Source of the DNA: Centropus unirufus
Lineage: Eukaryota > Chordata > Aves > Cuculiformes > Centropidae
Assembly: GCA_013397695.1 (NCBI GenBank)
Contig: VYZI01000074.1
Coordinates: 1,291,600 to 1,355,599, forward strand
Length of the DNA: 64,000 nt
Direction of reading: 5' to 3'
The position numbers and the translations under genes are program-made. Of this stretch, positions 26,101 through 41,100 are shown in pieces (positions within the stretch are counted from its first letter, which is position 1; each line of letters starts with the position of its first letter). The notes under the pieces are model-generated. The model saw nothing but the letters and a program-made list of their open reading frames with translations. It was not told the origin of the DNA and ran no database searches.

Positions 26101-29100
26101 AGTAATACTGGATTAAAATGGGATTCTCATTGGATTTTCTGTATCACTAATAAAAAAGATGGTAGAACAGCTCCGAGTCCCCTGTTACTCAGACTTTGTG
26201 ATGTGAAGATGGAAAATAGCCCTCTGTCCACATTTTTTTCATGGATTTAAACATCTGTAACAGCAATGGGTCACTTTCCTTCACCTCCTTTAAACCTACT
26301 AATCATAAGGACACATGACCCAACACAACTACAGGCAAACAAGAGCCGGAAAAATGCCAAGATAGAAAACATTTTGTGATTAATTTTTCTCAGTTTTTAG
26401 TGGCCTGTTTAGCAGCTCAGTGCAGCTCAACAGCTCACAATTTGAGTACAGAGCTGTAGGATTCTCTCTTACATTATCCCTGAGCATTAGTATTTTACAC
26501 AGTGGTTCATGTCTCTGGCAATGTGTGTTGCTGGATAAGAGAAGCTCCCTACTGTTGCAAGTTTGCTCTTTCCTCTCTCAAGTGCTGGGTGGTTTTTCTC
26601 CCCATTTGTCTACCTTACTTTTCCCCCTGCCTCAAAACACTTCCTTGGCCTCTGGACTATCTCTCTGCCTTCACCCAGACCTGCTGCTCCACTTGTCCAC
26701 CAACGGGTCCTACTTGATGATAATGCCATCCCAATTCATTTGCAAGTCAAAGACGTGCTGTGGGGGAAGTTTATGTGAACTACCTGCCCCCAAAATCTCT
26801 TTCCATCCTTTGCAACACAGCGGGGAAGGTTCTTTAGCCCAGCAGCGAGGATCACACTGGGCCACACATCTCCAGGGGCTAGGCAGCATCTCTGCCTCGC
26901 ACCACCCTGTGGTGAGGGGACACCCCTACTCATGCAGGACTGTCCAGGCTGTCCCAGCTCCAGAAGTCACGCCACGCAACAATGAGGCACCATTTGAGCC
27001 TGGTGTGCCCTCTCTGCTCCTTCTGACATCCTCTGGCCTTACCCAGCATTTCACCTCCCTTCCCATCTCCCCCACTCAGCCTCTTTTGTTCTCAGTCTTA
27101 CCCAATACACAGGCTCTGCTGGAAGCTCGCTTTTCCTCTGTCTCCCTTTTTTTCTACAGAAAGTTTATCTATGTTTGTGCATACAAGCTCTAGCCCCATC
27201 CTGTCTCTCCCCCATTCCCTGGCCCAGCACCTCCTGCCTTGTTTCCACCTTTAACATGATGCTGATATGACATGACCCAGGTCAATAACCAGGGGGAGAA
27301 ATAAAATCTAATCAAATATTATATGTCCTCAAGTTGCACCAGGGGAGGTTCAGATTAGGCATTGGGAAAAAATTCTTCACTGAAGGCATTATCAGGCACT
27401 GGAGCAGGCTGCTCAGGGAGTAGAGACACCATCCCTGGAGGTATTTAAAGATGGTTTAAGTGCTCAGAGATATGGTTTAGAAGTGGACAGGTACAGTTGG
27501 ACTTGATGATCTCAAAGGTCTTTTCCAACCGAACAATTCTATGATTTAGGCATAGCTCTTTAATAGCACCTTTACACCTCTCCCAGCTCTTCCATTGAAC
27601 CAATGTACCTTTGCCATTCTCATGTCCTCCCTCCAAGGTTTTGTCCTCTGCGGGGAGCTGGGCTGCCTCCTCTGCTCTCTCCTGGTCCTTCTGCCTTGGG
27701 CATTGTTTTATAAGGGCCCTACCCAGCCATAATTTTATGGTCAAACTGAGGAGAAGGTGGCTCCTGTCATCGCCTCAGCATGGCATGAGGGCAGCGCGGC
27801 ACGGCAGGTGCAGGACATGAGGCACCACTCAAGCTACCCACAAGTGTCCACCCAGGGACAGGGAGCCCCGAACCAATCTCCATCGCGCAACTGGCAGGAA
27901 TGAGGGAGTTTTCATTGTTTTCATTACTTTCCAATTAGAAAACTGGAAACTGCCTCAGCAGACCACACACCCTCCCTTGCCTTGAGACAGCAGTGGGAGA
28001 GGCTGTGGGCTGGCTGCACTGCAGCACAGTGTGAGCTGCAGAGCTTGTATCTGACAAAATTAAGCATGTGGTGGCTTCCAAGTGCAGTAGGGAACAGTCT
28101 ACAGTCTGCACTGGAGAATTGGTGGAGGCACCACTCAGGCTTGTGATAAGCAGAGAAGATAGAGGGACCCAAGGTGTCTCTTCCCCAGGTGCCAGCTGCC
28201 AGGTTTCCCAGTGGAGCAGGCGCCTCAGCTCAGGGTAGAAGGTTTGGGGGTTGCAGTCAGAGCCCCCAGCCAAAATGTTACTGATGACGCCAGTAATCGA
28301 AGGGACAGAGATTATGCCACAGCCACGTCTCAGCAAGATTTCCGGAGACAGGATCTTATCTGACATCTCTTCTCTGATCTGCCATCCTCTTTGCAGACCT
28401 AAGTATAACAGAAGGGATGGAGACAATAGACTGTAACACAATGACATGAATCTAACAATAATAACGGCGTTATTGTTAGCCCAGTCTGCCAAACCCACCA
28501 GCATCATTCCTTGAGGGTGTCACCCCCTTGACCCAGAAAAGACTGTGTGACTCTGGTTCCATTACTTCAGCAACTTAGTTTAACTTTTCTCACAAGGAAA
28601 ATTCATATGGCCTTGCTTTTCCTGAAGAACTGAAACTGTGTCTTGATTTAACATCACAAGGAAGTAATATTCTCAGATCCTAATGAGATCATCCCAGTAA
28701 GAGTGTAAAATAGGTCATTGTCTACTACGGGTACATTGCCTTCTGTAGAGAAAAGAAAGCCGGATTTATAGATGGGAAATGTATGCCGCATAGAAAATTG
28801 CAAACCAAAATGCTAAGATAGGTAGTGATTTCTTTCATAATTGTTGGGGTTGCTTTTGAAAGCACTCATTTCAAAGGTGACGAATGCTGTGAGTTTTCTG
28901 CTGCATACTGCAAGTGTGGACCTGGCACTCCTCAGGCACACGTCCTGCGAAGCTGAGCATTTGGAAATGCCTGCTGGGACCTTCAAATGTCATGGTTGGA
29001 CCGTCATTTCTGAAAATCAGATGTGGTTATTCCTAACCCCGCAAGACTTATAGCTGTGTTGGAGTAACGGTTGCCACAGTAAATATCATCCTTTTAGAGA

Positions 29101-32100
29101 AAGAGCACCTGCTTTTCACCTTGTATCCATAGTGATAGTGATGAAAATCTGGTTTTGCTGATTTTTTTTCCCTAGCTTTCCTAAGCTTCAGTCACCACAT
29201 TTTCTCCCAGTCCTAGGAAGCCTCAGCCTTTGGAGTAGAGGCATTTCTTGGTCCCTTGAAGACACAGGGGGAACTTAGGGGAATAATGATGACTTTGGAG
29301 AGGCTGCATCAGCCTGGCTGCCATCAGAGGCCTGAGAGCTACTCTAGGGATGAGCAGGGAGCGCTGTGAGCAAATGCCACTCTGCTCTCTTTGCTGCTTA
29401 TTCATAAAACGCCGCAGTGAGCTTCACGAGCCTTGAAATGCCTTTTGGCGCTCTAACAGGAGATAAATATTGGCATCTGCGGGAGGAGGAGTGGAGTGTT
29501 GGGGGGGTGAAGGTTCATTATTCAGTATGTTTTACCTCAGGACTTAGCAGATAGTTTTAAAGGCAGCGTGTCAGGCAGAAGCAATAGAGCCAGCCAGCAT
29601 GGCCACGGTGGCCAGTTGTTGTGCCAGCAGCCTGTGAGCATGGTCTAGACCGAACCTCCTGAGCAGGGATGTGCTGCAAACATTCAGGGGCAGCAGACAC
29701 GAGAAGGGAAAGCCGTAGTTGCTTGCCATTGATTCACGGTTTGAACGGGCAGACTAATGGGATCCTGGGATAGAGCTGCCATTGGTTACTTAGGAAGCAG
29801 AGCAGTCCCCAGGAACTGGACCAGAAAAGCTATTTATTGGGTGAAAACAAATAGGGTTTCAAATTGCAGTAAGAGTGGAATGATTGGCGACAGGTAAAGT
29901 AGGAAAGTGGAGGACGTTCTGTAACCTCAGAAATGTGACAAGGGGAATGGTCCTGGCAAAAAGAAGTGAAGGAGCTGAATCAAAGCACAAAAGAGCAGAG
30001 TTCTCTGTGATGCTTGGACCATGGGAGACTTCTTAAACCATTTGGAGATATGGAAACAAAGTTTAGTTTGAAGGCAGTGGAGAATAACCTGGAAGAAATC
30101 AGAGGAACCACATGGAGTTGTTGGGTGCAGAGGGCAGGGAGGATTTGGCTACAAATCCTTGAATGCCATGCCTTGAAGGTTCCCTCATCATGCAGGATAG
30201 GCCCAGGGCTGATATGGAGCATGAGGGAGATAAGCTCTAGCAAGAGAAATGAAAGTTAGGAATCACAAGAACATGGCCTGCCTCATCCCTGTTTGAATAC
30301 TAGCATTATTCCTGAGCAGCCAAGAGTTTACTAGGGCACTTTAAAGTCATGTAAGTAGGTCAGCTTGTTGCCAGAATCTGCTTATCCCCCAACATGTCAA
30401 ATCACTTCCTGATGGCCAGCAGATGAGAAGAAGCCAGTGGCAAAACACATCAGTGGCAGTCCAAGGGCGTATTGACAAGGCAGAAGACTCCAGAAAGTGC
30501 ATTTTGCGCCTGCAAGTGCGTTTTGTTGTGTGATACCGGAGTCCAAGCAGTGCCAAAGAAGCTGCTCCTTGTGATATCAATGGTGTTGCATGGCCCAAGG
30601 CTCCCCACACAGTGTTTTGCCTGTGGGCTTATTTCCAGCCCTCCCCTGGGAAGCACAGAGCAGATTCTGGAATAAAAATAATCCCACTCGGCCAAAGCTT
30701 TGCTTCAGGTCAGGTCAGTGATTGCAGCTCAGCGTGCTCACCTCTAGTCTGGATGATGTGGAGGGCATCTGCTTCTCTGAGGCAGTAGAAATATGAACTT
30801 TCAGATATTGGCTTTTCCCAGCCCAGGGAAAAACCAACCTTCAAGGCCTGGGGTTCAGCTATCGCTGAGTGAAGGGACAACAGTGCTCAGGTGATGAAGC
30901 TGCTGTTGCAAAAGGAGTTTTGCTGCTCTAGATCTCCACAGAGGGATTTGAAATGTATGTGAGTGGGCAAAAAAACTCACTAGTAGAGTTGATTAAAGTT
31001 AGTGTTTATTACAGAGAACAGCTATTTTTTTAAAACTTTTAATTAAAGATGAGTTTAAACTGTTAAATGTTTGAAATGTTACTTTTGCTTAAGCTAGCAC
31101 CTAGATTGCTAACAGCCATAATCGTTCTTTTAATGATAAAATAAAATATTGGCTAAATACCTGAGTGGAGCTTTCTTGACTGCTGGCTGGGAGACAGCGT
31201 GAAACCAGAAACAAATGTTTCCACAGCTTTTAACTCTTTTTCCGTTTAACTATTTTCCATTTTGGAAAGGTCTCCTCTGCATGAAAATGCTCAGCAGCCT
31301 CTGGTGAAGAGAATTAAGGGCTGCGCTCCTCACTGGCAGAGGCCCTGGGGACCCTGCTTTGCACAGGGTGGTGTGGTCTCTCTCCAGAGCCCCTGGAGCA
31401 TCTGCCATGGCTGTGGGAGGCGGGAGTGAGCCACCTGCCGTGGGTATTTTCCAAGCAGTCAAAAACAGTGCATCCCACCTTACAGGAATCATTACTCCTC
31501 TCCTTTTGCCCTTCCTCAGCTGCAAGCCCTGGTATCCCTGCCCTCCACAGCCTCTGCCATGCCCAGCCTCACATCCGCCTTCGGTAAAACAACGTTAAGG
31601 GTCCTTTTGCACGTGCGATTCAGCTCTTCCCACATCGCTTTACTCTTGATGCCCTCACCCACCCACCCATGACCTCCTCTTCTCCTTGTTTCCCTGCAGC
31701 CGGCCGCAGCGGCAGCGCCGGGAGGCCCACGGCGAGGCGCACAAGCAGGGCAGGTAGGCACAAACTGCCAGCAGCTCCTGCCAGCCACATCCCTGTGGCC
31801 GTGCTACGGCTGCGGCAGGGGAAGGGGACACCGCTCAACCATGCCAGTCATATTTAGGTAGGACTCGGGCCATTAGCAGTAGCCGGTGCGTCCCTGAGGA
31901 AGCCACGTTGTCCCTGGGCTTTGTGTTGCATTGCTGTCTGGTTTGTGTCGCCCATGAGGTGCAAGCGGGTGCTTCCCCTCCAAGGATCCCTTCTGGAGAG
32001 CTGAACCTCCCTCTGGGGGCTCTCCTTCACACCACCCATCCTTCCCTCTGCCATCACCATGGAGAAAGCACCTTTCGGAGCAGTCAAGCCTGATCATGGG

Positions 32101-35100
32101 TGTTAGAGGTTTTGCCTGCCAATATTGCTCCCCCAGCTCAGCCAGGAATAAACCTTCCCTGATGCGCGCTTACAAAGACACAGGACTTTCTGAGGCTAAA
32201 TTAAAACTAAAGCAGAAGCTGGCGGGCACCTTTTAAAGTGTCTAAGGTGTAGTTCATGATCACAAGAACTCCCTGATAGAGGTTGATGACCTGTCGGTCC
32301 TAGGAATTATTAAACTGAGACGAGGCATCTTTCTGAGACACTCCAAATGCTTTGGGGTTGACAAAGAAGGCTTCTAAATAGGAGGAGCTTTGTCTCAGGA
32401 ATGCGTTCCCCAACAAGTTTCTTTGTTGTCCTATTTTTCCTTTATTCTGTTTCTGACTTGTCTCGTGTATATTCAGACAATTGCCTCTCTGAGCATGCCA
32501 CGTTTTCCTAAACTGAGAGGCAGCAAAACCTTTCCTCCTGTTTTTGAGCCCTCCTGCCACCTGAGCAGCTGGCATGCAGCTGGCTCTGAGAACAGCAAGG
32601 CTTCACCTACATGATGGAGCAACCAAGGAGCTGCTGCTACCACCATCCCAGAAAAACTACTAAGGTGCTGAATGGTGTTTTGCATCTTGGATGTGGAAGA
32701 GGAGAAGACCATCCTCTGTCCAGCGTTTGGTGTAACTCCAACACCTTTGGAATGACCCTCCCAGGGTTTTTAATGCTCAGAGCCCTTCTGGGTCTTTAAT
32801 GCTCTTTTTTATCCTCATTAGAAATCCAGGGCAGGAGCTAATAATTTTATCCCAAGTTAAGGGATGGCCTTCGCTCTGGCCTGGTTCCCAGTCTGTCTCC
32901 ATTTTGTTCCTGGGAAACAGCCAGTAGCTTATTTGATATATTTTTTCCCTAATTCCTGGCTCAAAGTCAGAAATGCTTCTCCCCCGTTTCCATCTCCCCT
33001 CTTATCCGCGAACATTATTTCTCCATCCCACACATTCGAATGATTGTCTCCAGACTGTGCTATAAGAAGAGATAGTTTTACAGAGACAAAAATTCACAGA
33101 ATAAGTGTTTTCTCCATGCCAGAATTATCACAGGCACCTAAGTTGTATGTTCAGTGCAGGAATAATTTTTTAATGACAAGCTTCCAACGACTGCAGGCAA
33201 CTGCATGGTCATGGTCTGAAGGGTAGATGGTCTAATGGGTAACGGAGTGAAGTGGGTATGTAATTCTTGCAGACACTGATCAGGGCTCATAGCTTTGCTT
33301 CTCTCCTCCTGGTAGCCCAATCCTAAAAAGAAGCCCGGACATTACTAAATCTCCGCTGACAAAGTCAGAGCAGCTGCTACGAATAGATGACCACGACTTC
33401 AGCATGAGACCAGGTTTTGGAGGTATGAAACATGCACTTTTGTCACTCTTCTGGTTTTATAGCTTCATTTCTTGACATTGCAACAGGCACACAGGTGAGC
33501 AAACAGATTAACAAGCAGATCCATTCCTGCCTCTAATTTTTGTTATTTTTTATTGTGAATTCATGACATGCTCAGGCAAATAGGGGTGCAGTGAAACAAC
33601 CTTCCTTGGATGAGCAAATAGCATAGTCAAAGGCATGGAAATGTAATTGCAGGCAACATAATATTCCTGGTATTCATTGACACTTTCTTCTGACAAAAAT
33701 CTGCAAATACTCCTTATGCTTATTCACAGATGACAGGGAATTTTAAGATTCCATCTTACTGAGGTGATGCATATGCATAATCAAATCATGTACCACGCTT
33801 ACTGACTTGGCCATTTCATTTATAACCCAAAAGAAAATATTTTGACTGCTGTGTGTTAATACTTGCTCACAGTTTTGTGGCTGTATGGTAGAGCAACCTA
33901 AGCTTTCAGGGAAATGGATGAAGGAGAACACGTTTTCTTTCAGCCCATCGGATTAGAGAATGTTGTAATTTATCTCCCCTTTCTGGCTGACAGATGGTCA
34001 TTCAAATCCAGGATACCATTATATACTCTGATGCAAGAAGATTTTATTGCTAAATGCTCAATATACCAAATACCAGCATGTTCAATTAATTTAAAAAGGT
34101 TTCGGTTTCATAGCAGCCTGCTAATGTGAGCACTATTTATCTTGACAGCTCTCCTGTACTGTAATTGCCAGAGGCATATGAGGGCCCATGCAAAGCCTGG
34201 AGGAGGAAAAAAAAGATTGAAATGCCTATTACGTGAGGCCACAGCCCAACCCTTCCTTTTTGGAGCCCCAGGCTCAGTGGCCCATACCTGTGTTCCATAA
34301 CACATCCCCTTCTGCCAGCCTTTCTTCCACAGCCAGCCACTGAGGGATGTGAAAGCCAAGTACATGGAATAGCTCTCAAGTTGTTATTGCCCCAGGAGGG
34401 GAGCAGAAGTGAGGGAAAAATTTGGAGTAACCCTCCCACATGTCCTTAGCTTTGCTCTTGCTACTCTCCAGGTGAATGGGTGCCCTGCAGCGGGGCAGCA
34501 AGTGAGCTCCGGACCTGAGCACTGGCCCAGGGCTCTGAAATTTTGAAGGAACTTCTGTAGGATGACACAATAAAAAGAGAAAGTCAGGAACAGGTCAGTC
34601 TCATTGCTGACTTGGATTGTTATTAGGAAGTTATTTTTATGAATACCAATTGTTTCAATTTTCAATTGGTTTACTGTTGTTTCTATTTCAGACAGAACGT
34701 CTGTTTTTATCTCTATGGTATGAAAGACTGAGGATTAATTTGTCTCACCAGATTTACACATTCTCAGTGTTTTTTCCCCCCAGGCCCTGCAATTCCTGTT
34801 GGAGTAGATGTACAAGTTGAAAGTCTGGACAGCATTTCTGAGGTGGACATGGTAAGAGTCATGGAAGTGCTAAGGTCCAGCAGGACCTCTGGAGACCAAA
34901 TCCCTGCTGAGAGCAAGGCTGGCTAGGGCACGCTGCTCTGAGATGTCTATGGGGTCTGAATACCTCCAAGGATGGAGGACCTACATACATATATACATCA
35001 TCATCAGAGATCACGGAGAACCCACAGAAGATTTAGATTTGATCTGAATCTGCTGACAACTGCTTCTCTTGACCTCATACTACCATTTAATATCCCTTGA

Positions 35101-38100
35101 GGCAGAAGAAGAAATACAACATTTTTCTCTCTCTAGGACAACACTGCCAAAATTGCCAGAAAGCATTTGGGATTTTACATTTTTTAAGGAACTGATAACA
35201 CCTTTAAGAGCTATGAGTAGGCCAACTGATGTGTTAGTTTTAAAGCTCTTTGATATACTGCGGACAGTCTCACTTTGCCCATGCTCTGAGGTGGTCAGGG
35301 GCCAGCTAGCTCCCAAATAGAAGCCATGTAGCCATCCTGATCCCAACACTGGTTCAGACTGGTGTGTTCTATTTCCAACAGGGCAGCCAGAATGAGCTCA
35401 GGTGGGAGAAGTTTCTCCAGGACCTGTCTTTGGTCCACTAGCAGTTATATCACCTCTACTGTGTGCTGAGGACCAGCATAAAGCTCTGTTGGTCCTTCCT
35501 GGGTCCTCCTGCTAATGACGAAGTAGGATTTTAGGAGTATGCAGGACTAAGGCTGGTGATCTGCACAGGCTGAAGTCCTTACTGAGTCTCTGTTCTTCAT
35601 TTTACACCATACAATTCGTAATGCGATAACAGTTTTCAAATGCTCTCAAAGCAGTGCAGGTTTTAGTCTTGATTATTTTTGCCTGGAGGACTTTTTTCAT
35701 CACATTACACTGCTGAAGGCAAGGTATGGCTTCTGCAGGACGTTCTCCATGGGTAGATCTTACATGTATACATGACAGGTAACAACAGCCCGTGCAGGCA
35801 AGTGGGAGCACAGAAGAGGAATGGGAGATGGCCCTGCATGTACACTGCAAGACCTACACCATTTTTTTCACCCTTTCAAATCCCACAGCTTTTCAGATGC
35901 ACCCTGTTAAAGCATGCCCAGAGTCTCATAGCAGCTCAGCCTCTGCTGTGGAAGAGAAGATAAAAAAATCACGCCCCAGCACAGAATACTTTTCAAGATA
36001 TTTTGCTGTTCCAACCAGTAAATAAAAGAACTCCAAAGGTCCCACAGAAAGCCCAAACTTCTTTGCACTCTTAATTAACAATGCACACAAGGTTAAAGAG
36101 CCTGTGCCCAGCCCTCAGTAACGTCCTGGCCTGAAGCGCAATGGTGGGGCAGCACAGCTGGTGTCTGGCAGCCTCCCCAGCTGCACGATGCAGCTGTGGG
36201 CAGATGTGGAGACCCGGTACTCCGTGGCCAGGTGGACTTCTCCCACTGCACAGCTTTCACCTTTCAAGTAGGACTGGATATCTGCAGTCAACCAACCGTT
36301 TGCAGGGTGCAGCAGAGTTGCGAAGCCAGGGTTCGGTGGGGTGCATGTTCTCCCTATCCCTGAGGAGCATTCCAGCTGTCCCCCACACTCTGGTGCTCTT
36401 GGCCATCTGACCACCAGCCATGAGCACTCTGAGCCTTTCCCTACTCTGGGGTGGTCCCAGTCTTTAAGGTTTAGGATGAAGTTTGTGAAGGTGGTCAAAG
36501 AGCCCCTGAAAGTCTTCAGCACTTGAAGGCAAAGAATGTAACATTCAGGCTTTTAAAGCAAAAGTAAAGCAGCACACTACTCATTAATTAAGCAAGCATT
36601 ATGATTTTGAGGGCTTTTCCTCTGGTTTTTGCTCCTCATGGGGAAAGCACTGTATGGTCTTGGGTGAAAAAAACCATTCATGGTGCTTTGCAAGGTCATT
36701 TATTTCTTTTCAGAGAAGACACATCGGAGACCAAGAACTTCGCTTTATCCTAAATTTAAGCTTGAGGGGTTAGATATATCAGTCTTTCCTTTTCTCCTAC
36801 TTTCTGACTCTTTGCAAGAAAGTAATAAAATACTAGAGGGTATTACAAAACCTGGTTAGGATGTCACAAATAAAATTCTTCTTGTCCCATTAATTTTAAA
36901 GTTTGTAACTATTATGGGCCACTGGCCCTAAAATTACAGAGTTTTTGCAGGATGTATGGACAGCTGTTTTATCTGGAGGAAAGATGAGAAGAAAGTAAAA
37001 AACAGATTGTTACTTGGAAAATCAGCTGCAAACACAATGGGACAGATAATAGTGCCTCTGAGAAATGGACCAAAGAAAGAGGGAGATGTTATGCAGTTGT
37101 TGCTTGGGGGATTTTCAGATGATGCTTTGTAGAATATTGTGATTCCCAGTTTAATAACTCAAACCTAATATTAAGAAATAATTTCTAATGAAAGCTGACA
37201 ATACTTGATTTTTACACACTTCGAACAAAAAAGTGAGGCATTGTCTTCTTTTTGAAGAACGAATGACTGTCAATTTATTGTTGTTTAAAAGATACATTAA
37301 CACATAGGAGATAACGTAAAAGGTTTCCTGTAACTATCTTCTTTAAATTTGATTACAGAGAAAAGGTGTTAAAAGCCACTATAGAATAGATCAAATAAAA
37401 GAGAAGAAATTACATGGTCAGTGGCTTTGAAACCTTCAACTGGTACAGTATTTCTGAGAAATATGTTGTACTTCAGTATAATAATAACACAGGCTGTGGT
37501 TAAGAAGTCAATTCTACTGAAAAAAAAAGATTGCAGAGATCCCCATATTTTAAAATGGTTGGGCAGTGTTGAGGAGAAAAAATCAAATGTCAAATAATTC
37601 TTAAAAAAACAGTCAAAGCCCACCTGACTTCCTCTACTCTATACATCAGGGCACACTGGTCAGTCTTAGGCTTGAACTTCTCTCAGTTTATCATCAATAT
37701 ATGACATTACACGGGAAGACACCACGCTTATGAACCACGTTCATGCGCTTCAGATACGTGATGGGTTCATTTGAAAGGAGGAAAAAGGCGAAGCCAAGTG
37801 CAGGTGGCTTGAGCTCCAAGAGAAGGAGTGTGCCTTGTTCTGAACCGAGTAAACGGATCTGACTGAGGAATAATCAAGCTGCAGCTGGTCATGTCCCCTC
37901 CGGCTCAGGGAGTGAATGTGTCTTCGGGAATGGTGCTTTGCACCTTGTGGCTTGTCCCAGAGAGAAGTCACGGCTTTGCTAACAAGGCATTGAGTTGTGA
38001 CAGAGCCTGTTTGTTACAGGACTTCACTATGACGCTTTACCTAAGACACTACTGGAAAGATGAGAGGCTGTCCTTCCCCAGCACCAACAACCAAAGCATG

Positions 38101-41100
38101 ACCTTTGACGGCAGGCTGGTGAAGAAGATCTGGGTCCCCGACATGTTCTTTGTCCACTCCAAGCGTTCCTTCATCCATGACACTACCACAGACAACGTCA
38201 TGCTGCGGGTCCAGCCAGACGGGAAGGTACTTTATAGCCTCAGGTAAAGCTGCATTTGGTCAATATAAGCTAATAGTGGAGGGAGAGAGCAAGTTGTTTG
38301 ATTGATTCCTTTATTGTATTTTTGCATGACTTCAAACCAAAAAGAAACCATAAAAAAGCAATGAACGTGGTGACTATCCACCACCATTGGAATCCCCGTG
38401 CAAGCGCTTGTCAGAGGAAGCCTAGTTCTATGCTAACTTTACTGGTTCCACTGACGTCACTTCACCTTGTGCGCATGCTTAACCACTGCTCCTACTGTCA
38501 GGAATCTGTGGCCGCATGTGGTAGTCCCTTGGGGCAGCTCACTGGGCCAGTGGGATGCAATTCCCATGGGGCACTGCTGAAGAGGCAAGGCACAATCTAA
38601 GGAAAAGGGCAATCTCTAGTAATAAAGAGAAGTCCAGAGCAGCTATAGCTACCCACTACATAACAAAGTCTCTGGGCCTAGCAAAATGTGCAATTTCTCT
38701 TCTTACATTCTAATATTATGAAGAAGTATAAATCATACGGAGTGCAACATTCCCTTCGACATGCAACAAAACAGATGGAACATCCTTCAGCACGTGAAGT
38801 GCCAAGCTTCCAAGCAAGGGGTTATAGCACATGGTGACTCACACGTGTGACTAGAGCAACCCAAACACTTTAAATCTTCCTGGTTTTTTGCTCACATTTC
38901 ATATAAAATACATGAAAGCTCCTTGAAAGGAACATTTTGGGTAAAGTTTGTTTTTTCATCTAGTTGGAGAAGTGACCCCAACTGTTGCTTTTTCCTTATT
39001 TTCCAACTGGTCGATGTGCTTTGAGAAACTGAACATTATCAAATTGGGATTCTTTTCTTTCTGATAAGCCACGTTTCCATTCTTGGAGATGCTAAGTCAG
39101 AAGCATCTTTTAATCTCCAAATGAAACTAAAATTGGTGCTTCTGTTTTTCTTGGCTGCAGTTAGAAAACAAGTACTGCCAAATGACCCATAAAAGCCTAT
39201 TAGAGAGAAAATTGCTGCACAATGTTCTGGTGGAAGAATGTCAACATCGCCTCCACAGCAGTGAAATAGAAAAACACATGATAAATAAATCAGATGATAG
39301 ATAATGTATTGTGGAGGATAAAAAAAGAAGGAAAATAGGACTGGCAGGAGGTCAGTATCAGCAAGATGCATCGATTTAATGAATGGGAAGGTTGCAGAAC
39401 ACTTTGCTTGTGAAGGCTGTGGAGGTCTTTAAGGGCGTGCAGGTAGACCTGAGTCTGCCACAAGGTGAGGAGATCGACTTCTCAGCCTGCCAAGGTGTTT
39501 TATGGTTTTATGAAGGAAAGGCAAGTAAAGCAATTCTTGATTCCCTGTGAGGTATCAGTTGGACAAGAATCTTCTTGTTCTCTGATATTTTTCTCATAGT
39601 GTTCATTAGAATTCACAGCCTGAACAATGTCTACCTCCTCATTATTAAAGCTTTTTTTTTAACTCAGCATTATTAGACAAGGTTCAAGTGTTCCTTAGGC
39701 CTTGGTACAGTTTGTTCAGGTCCTTAATGCAATAAGAAAAGAACAATACAATGACATAATGCTCAGCTATTGTGTGCACACCTATGTACTTTTTCATTTA
39801 GCTGCATGATACCAGTCATCTGGTGTAAGCACTTATGGTTGGCTAAAGAAGACGGGAACAAAAGAAAAAATCAAATTACTCAATCCTTGCCACACATAGC
39901 CTTATGCTTAAAAAATGTACAGAATGGTAGTGAATGTCTTGAATGGTAAATTGATAGTTTCATTGTTTTATTCAGTGGCGACTGCAGGTTGGAGTGCTTT
40001 ATGACTGCTGGTCTCGCCTTAAGATCAAACAGGGCATGACTGCCTTTGGTGAATGCCTTTGCCTGGAGATTATATTCCCCATTGATTTGTGCCTTTTTAA
40101 GGTTCTTTGCCAGATTTTGTCTTCTCCTGTCTTGGAAACTACCGTAGACCTCACTGGCACCTGAACAACAAACCTGAGCCAAGTACTTTTCACTCAAAGA
40201 TTAAATCTAGACACCAGATTTGGCACCACCACATGCAAAAGGACTACTGACTACTGACATAAGGGACTGCACTGTGTTTTTATCATTCTATGACAGATGC
40301 CTGTCTACCATTAACACTACTATAATTCCTTAATTCTTTCTCTGTTACAATTTATACTTCTATTTGCAGTTAATTCCCTAAAGTTTAAGCCAGTTGAGTC
40401 AAGATTTATGCACGCTTCCAGTGCAAACACAAAATGATGCTATTAAAAAATGGTGCTATTAAAAAATGATGCAATCAGACTACAGCAAGATCTGAGCTTT
40501 TGTGTTTTTCAGTGGTTTCTGCTGTTCTCCAGCCTTAACTGAAGGCACTGCCTTTGCCCTCTGGTGGCTGATACCTGGATGTGATCACTGGGTTCTCACT
40601 GAGCAGCTGGAAGTTTGCAGTGTGTGGAGAAATTACCTGCATCCCTCATGCCTTAAGATGGCTTTGAGAAACGTAAATTATTTTATTGAAGAAAGCATCT
40701 GTTAAAAGCACAGGTGTCTGCAGGGAGATGTTTGCTGATAGTCCAAGAGGAAAGTGTGCACCCACTGCTCTTTCCCATTCTCTTCTCCAATATTTTTGAC
40801 ATCTAGAGGCAATTTCTGGTGGTCTAACTTCCCAGTCATAATTTCTAACAGTAGTTAGGTGAGAAGTAATGGCTTTGACCATGGAATGTCTCTAGAAGAA
40901 TGAAAAATATTTTCAGTGGACTGTTACTGGCCAGGTTGTTATTTAATGGAAAAAGAATCTTGCAGCTACAAAATTTTCCAGGTGCTTAAGAAGACAATTT
41001 TTTAATGAGGTGTTTTTTTTATTATTCCTAGAGTTACAGTAACAGCCATGTGCAATATGGATTTTAGTCGCTTTCCCCTGGACACGCAGACATGTTCCTT

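Larger units (their letters stand above)
17160..31699 (+). other. GABRR1: GABRR1 intron 1 (14.5 kb)
   Basis: This is the largest intron of the gene. It holds a pyrimidine-rich stretch (about 22320-22780), one clear CR1 tail (27329-27547), one doubtful ancient CR1 piece (24080-24500) and otherwise unique sequence. No exon of another gene can be supported. Long first introns often hold enhancers, but none can be named from sequence alone. Confidence 0.85.

Noticed and set aside
26420..27193. 257-codon open frame on the plus strand in GABRR1 intron 1
   Set aside because: It is a Ser/Leu/Pro/His-rich translation of pyrimidine-rich DNA with no recognisable domain.
27935..28507. 190-codon open frame on the minus strand
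   Set aside because: Several competing frames occupy the same DNA, and no conserved motif is visible.
35340..35520. Possible repeat in intron 4
   Set aside because: Some phrases feel repeat-like but I could not tie them to a family, so no call is made.
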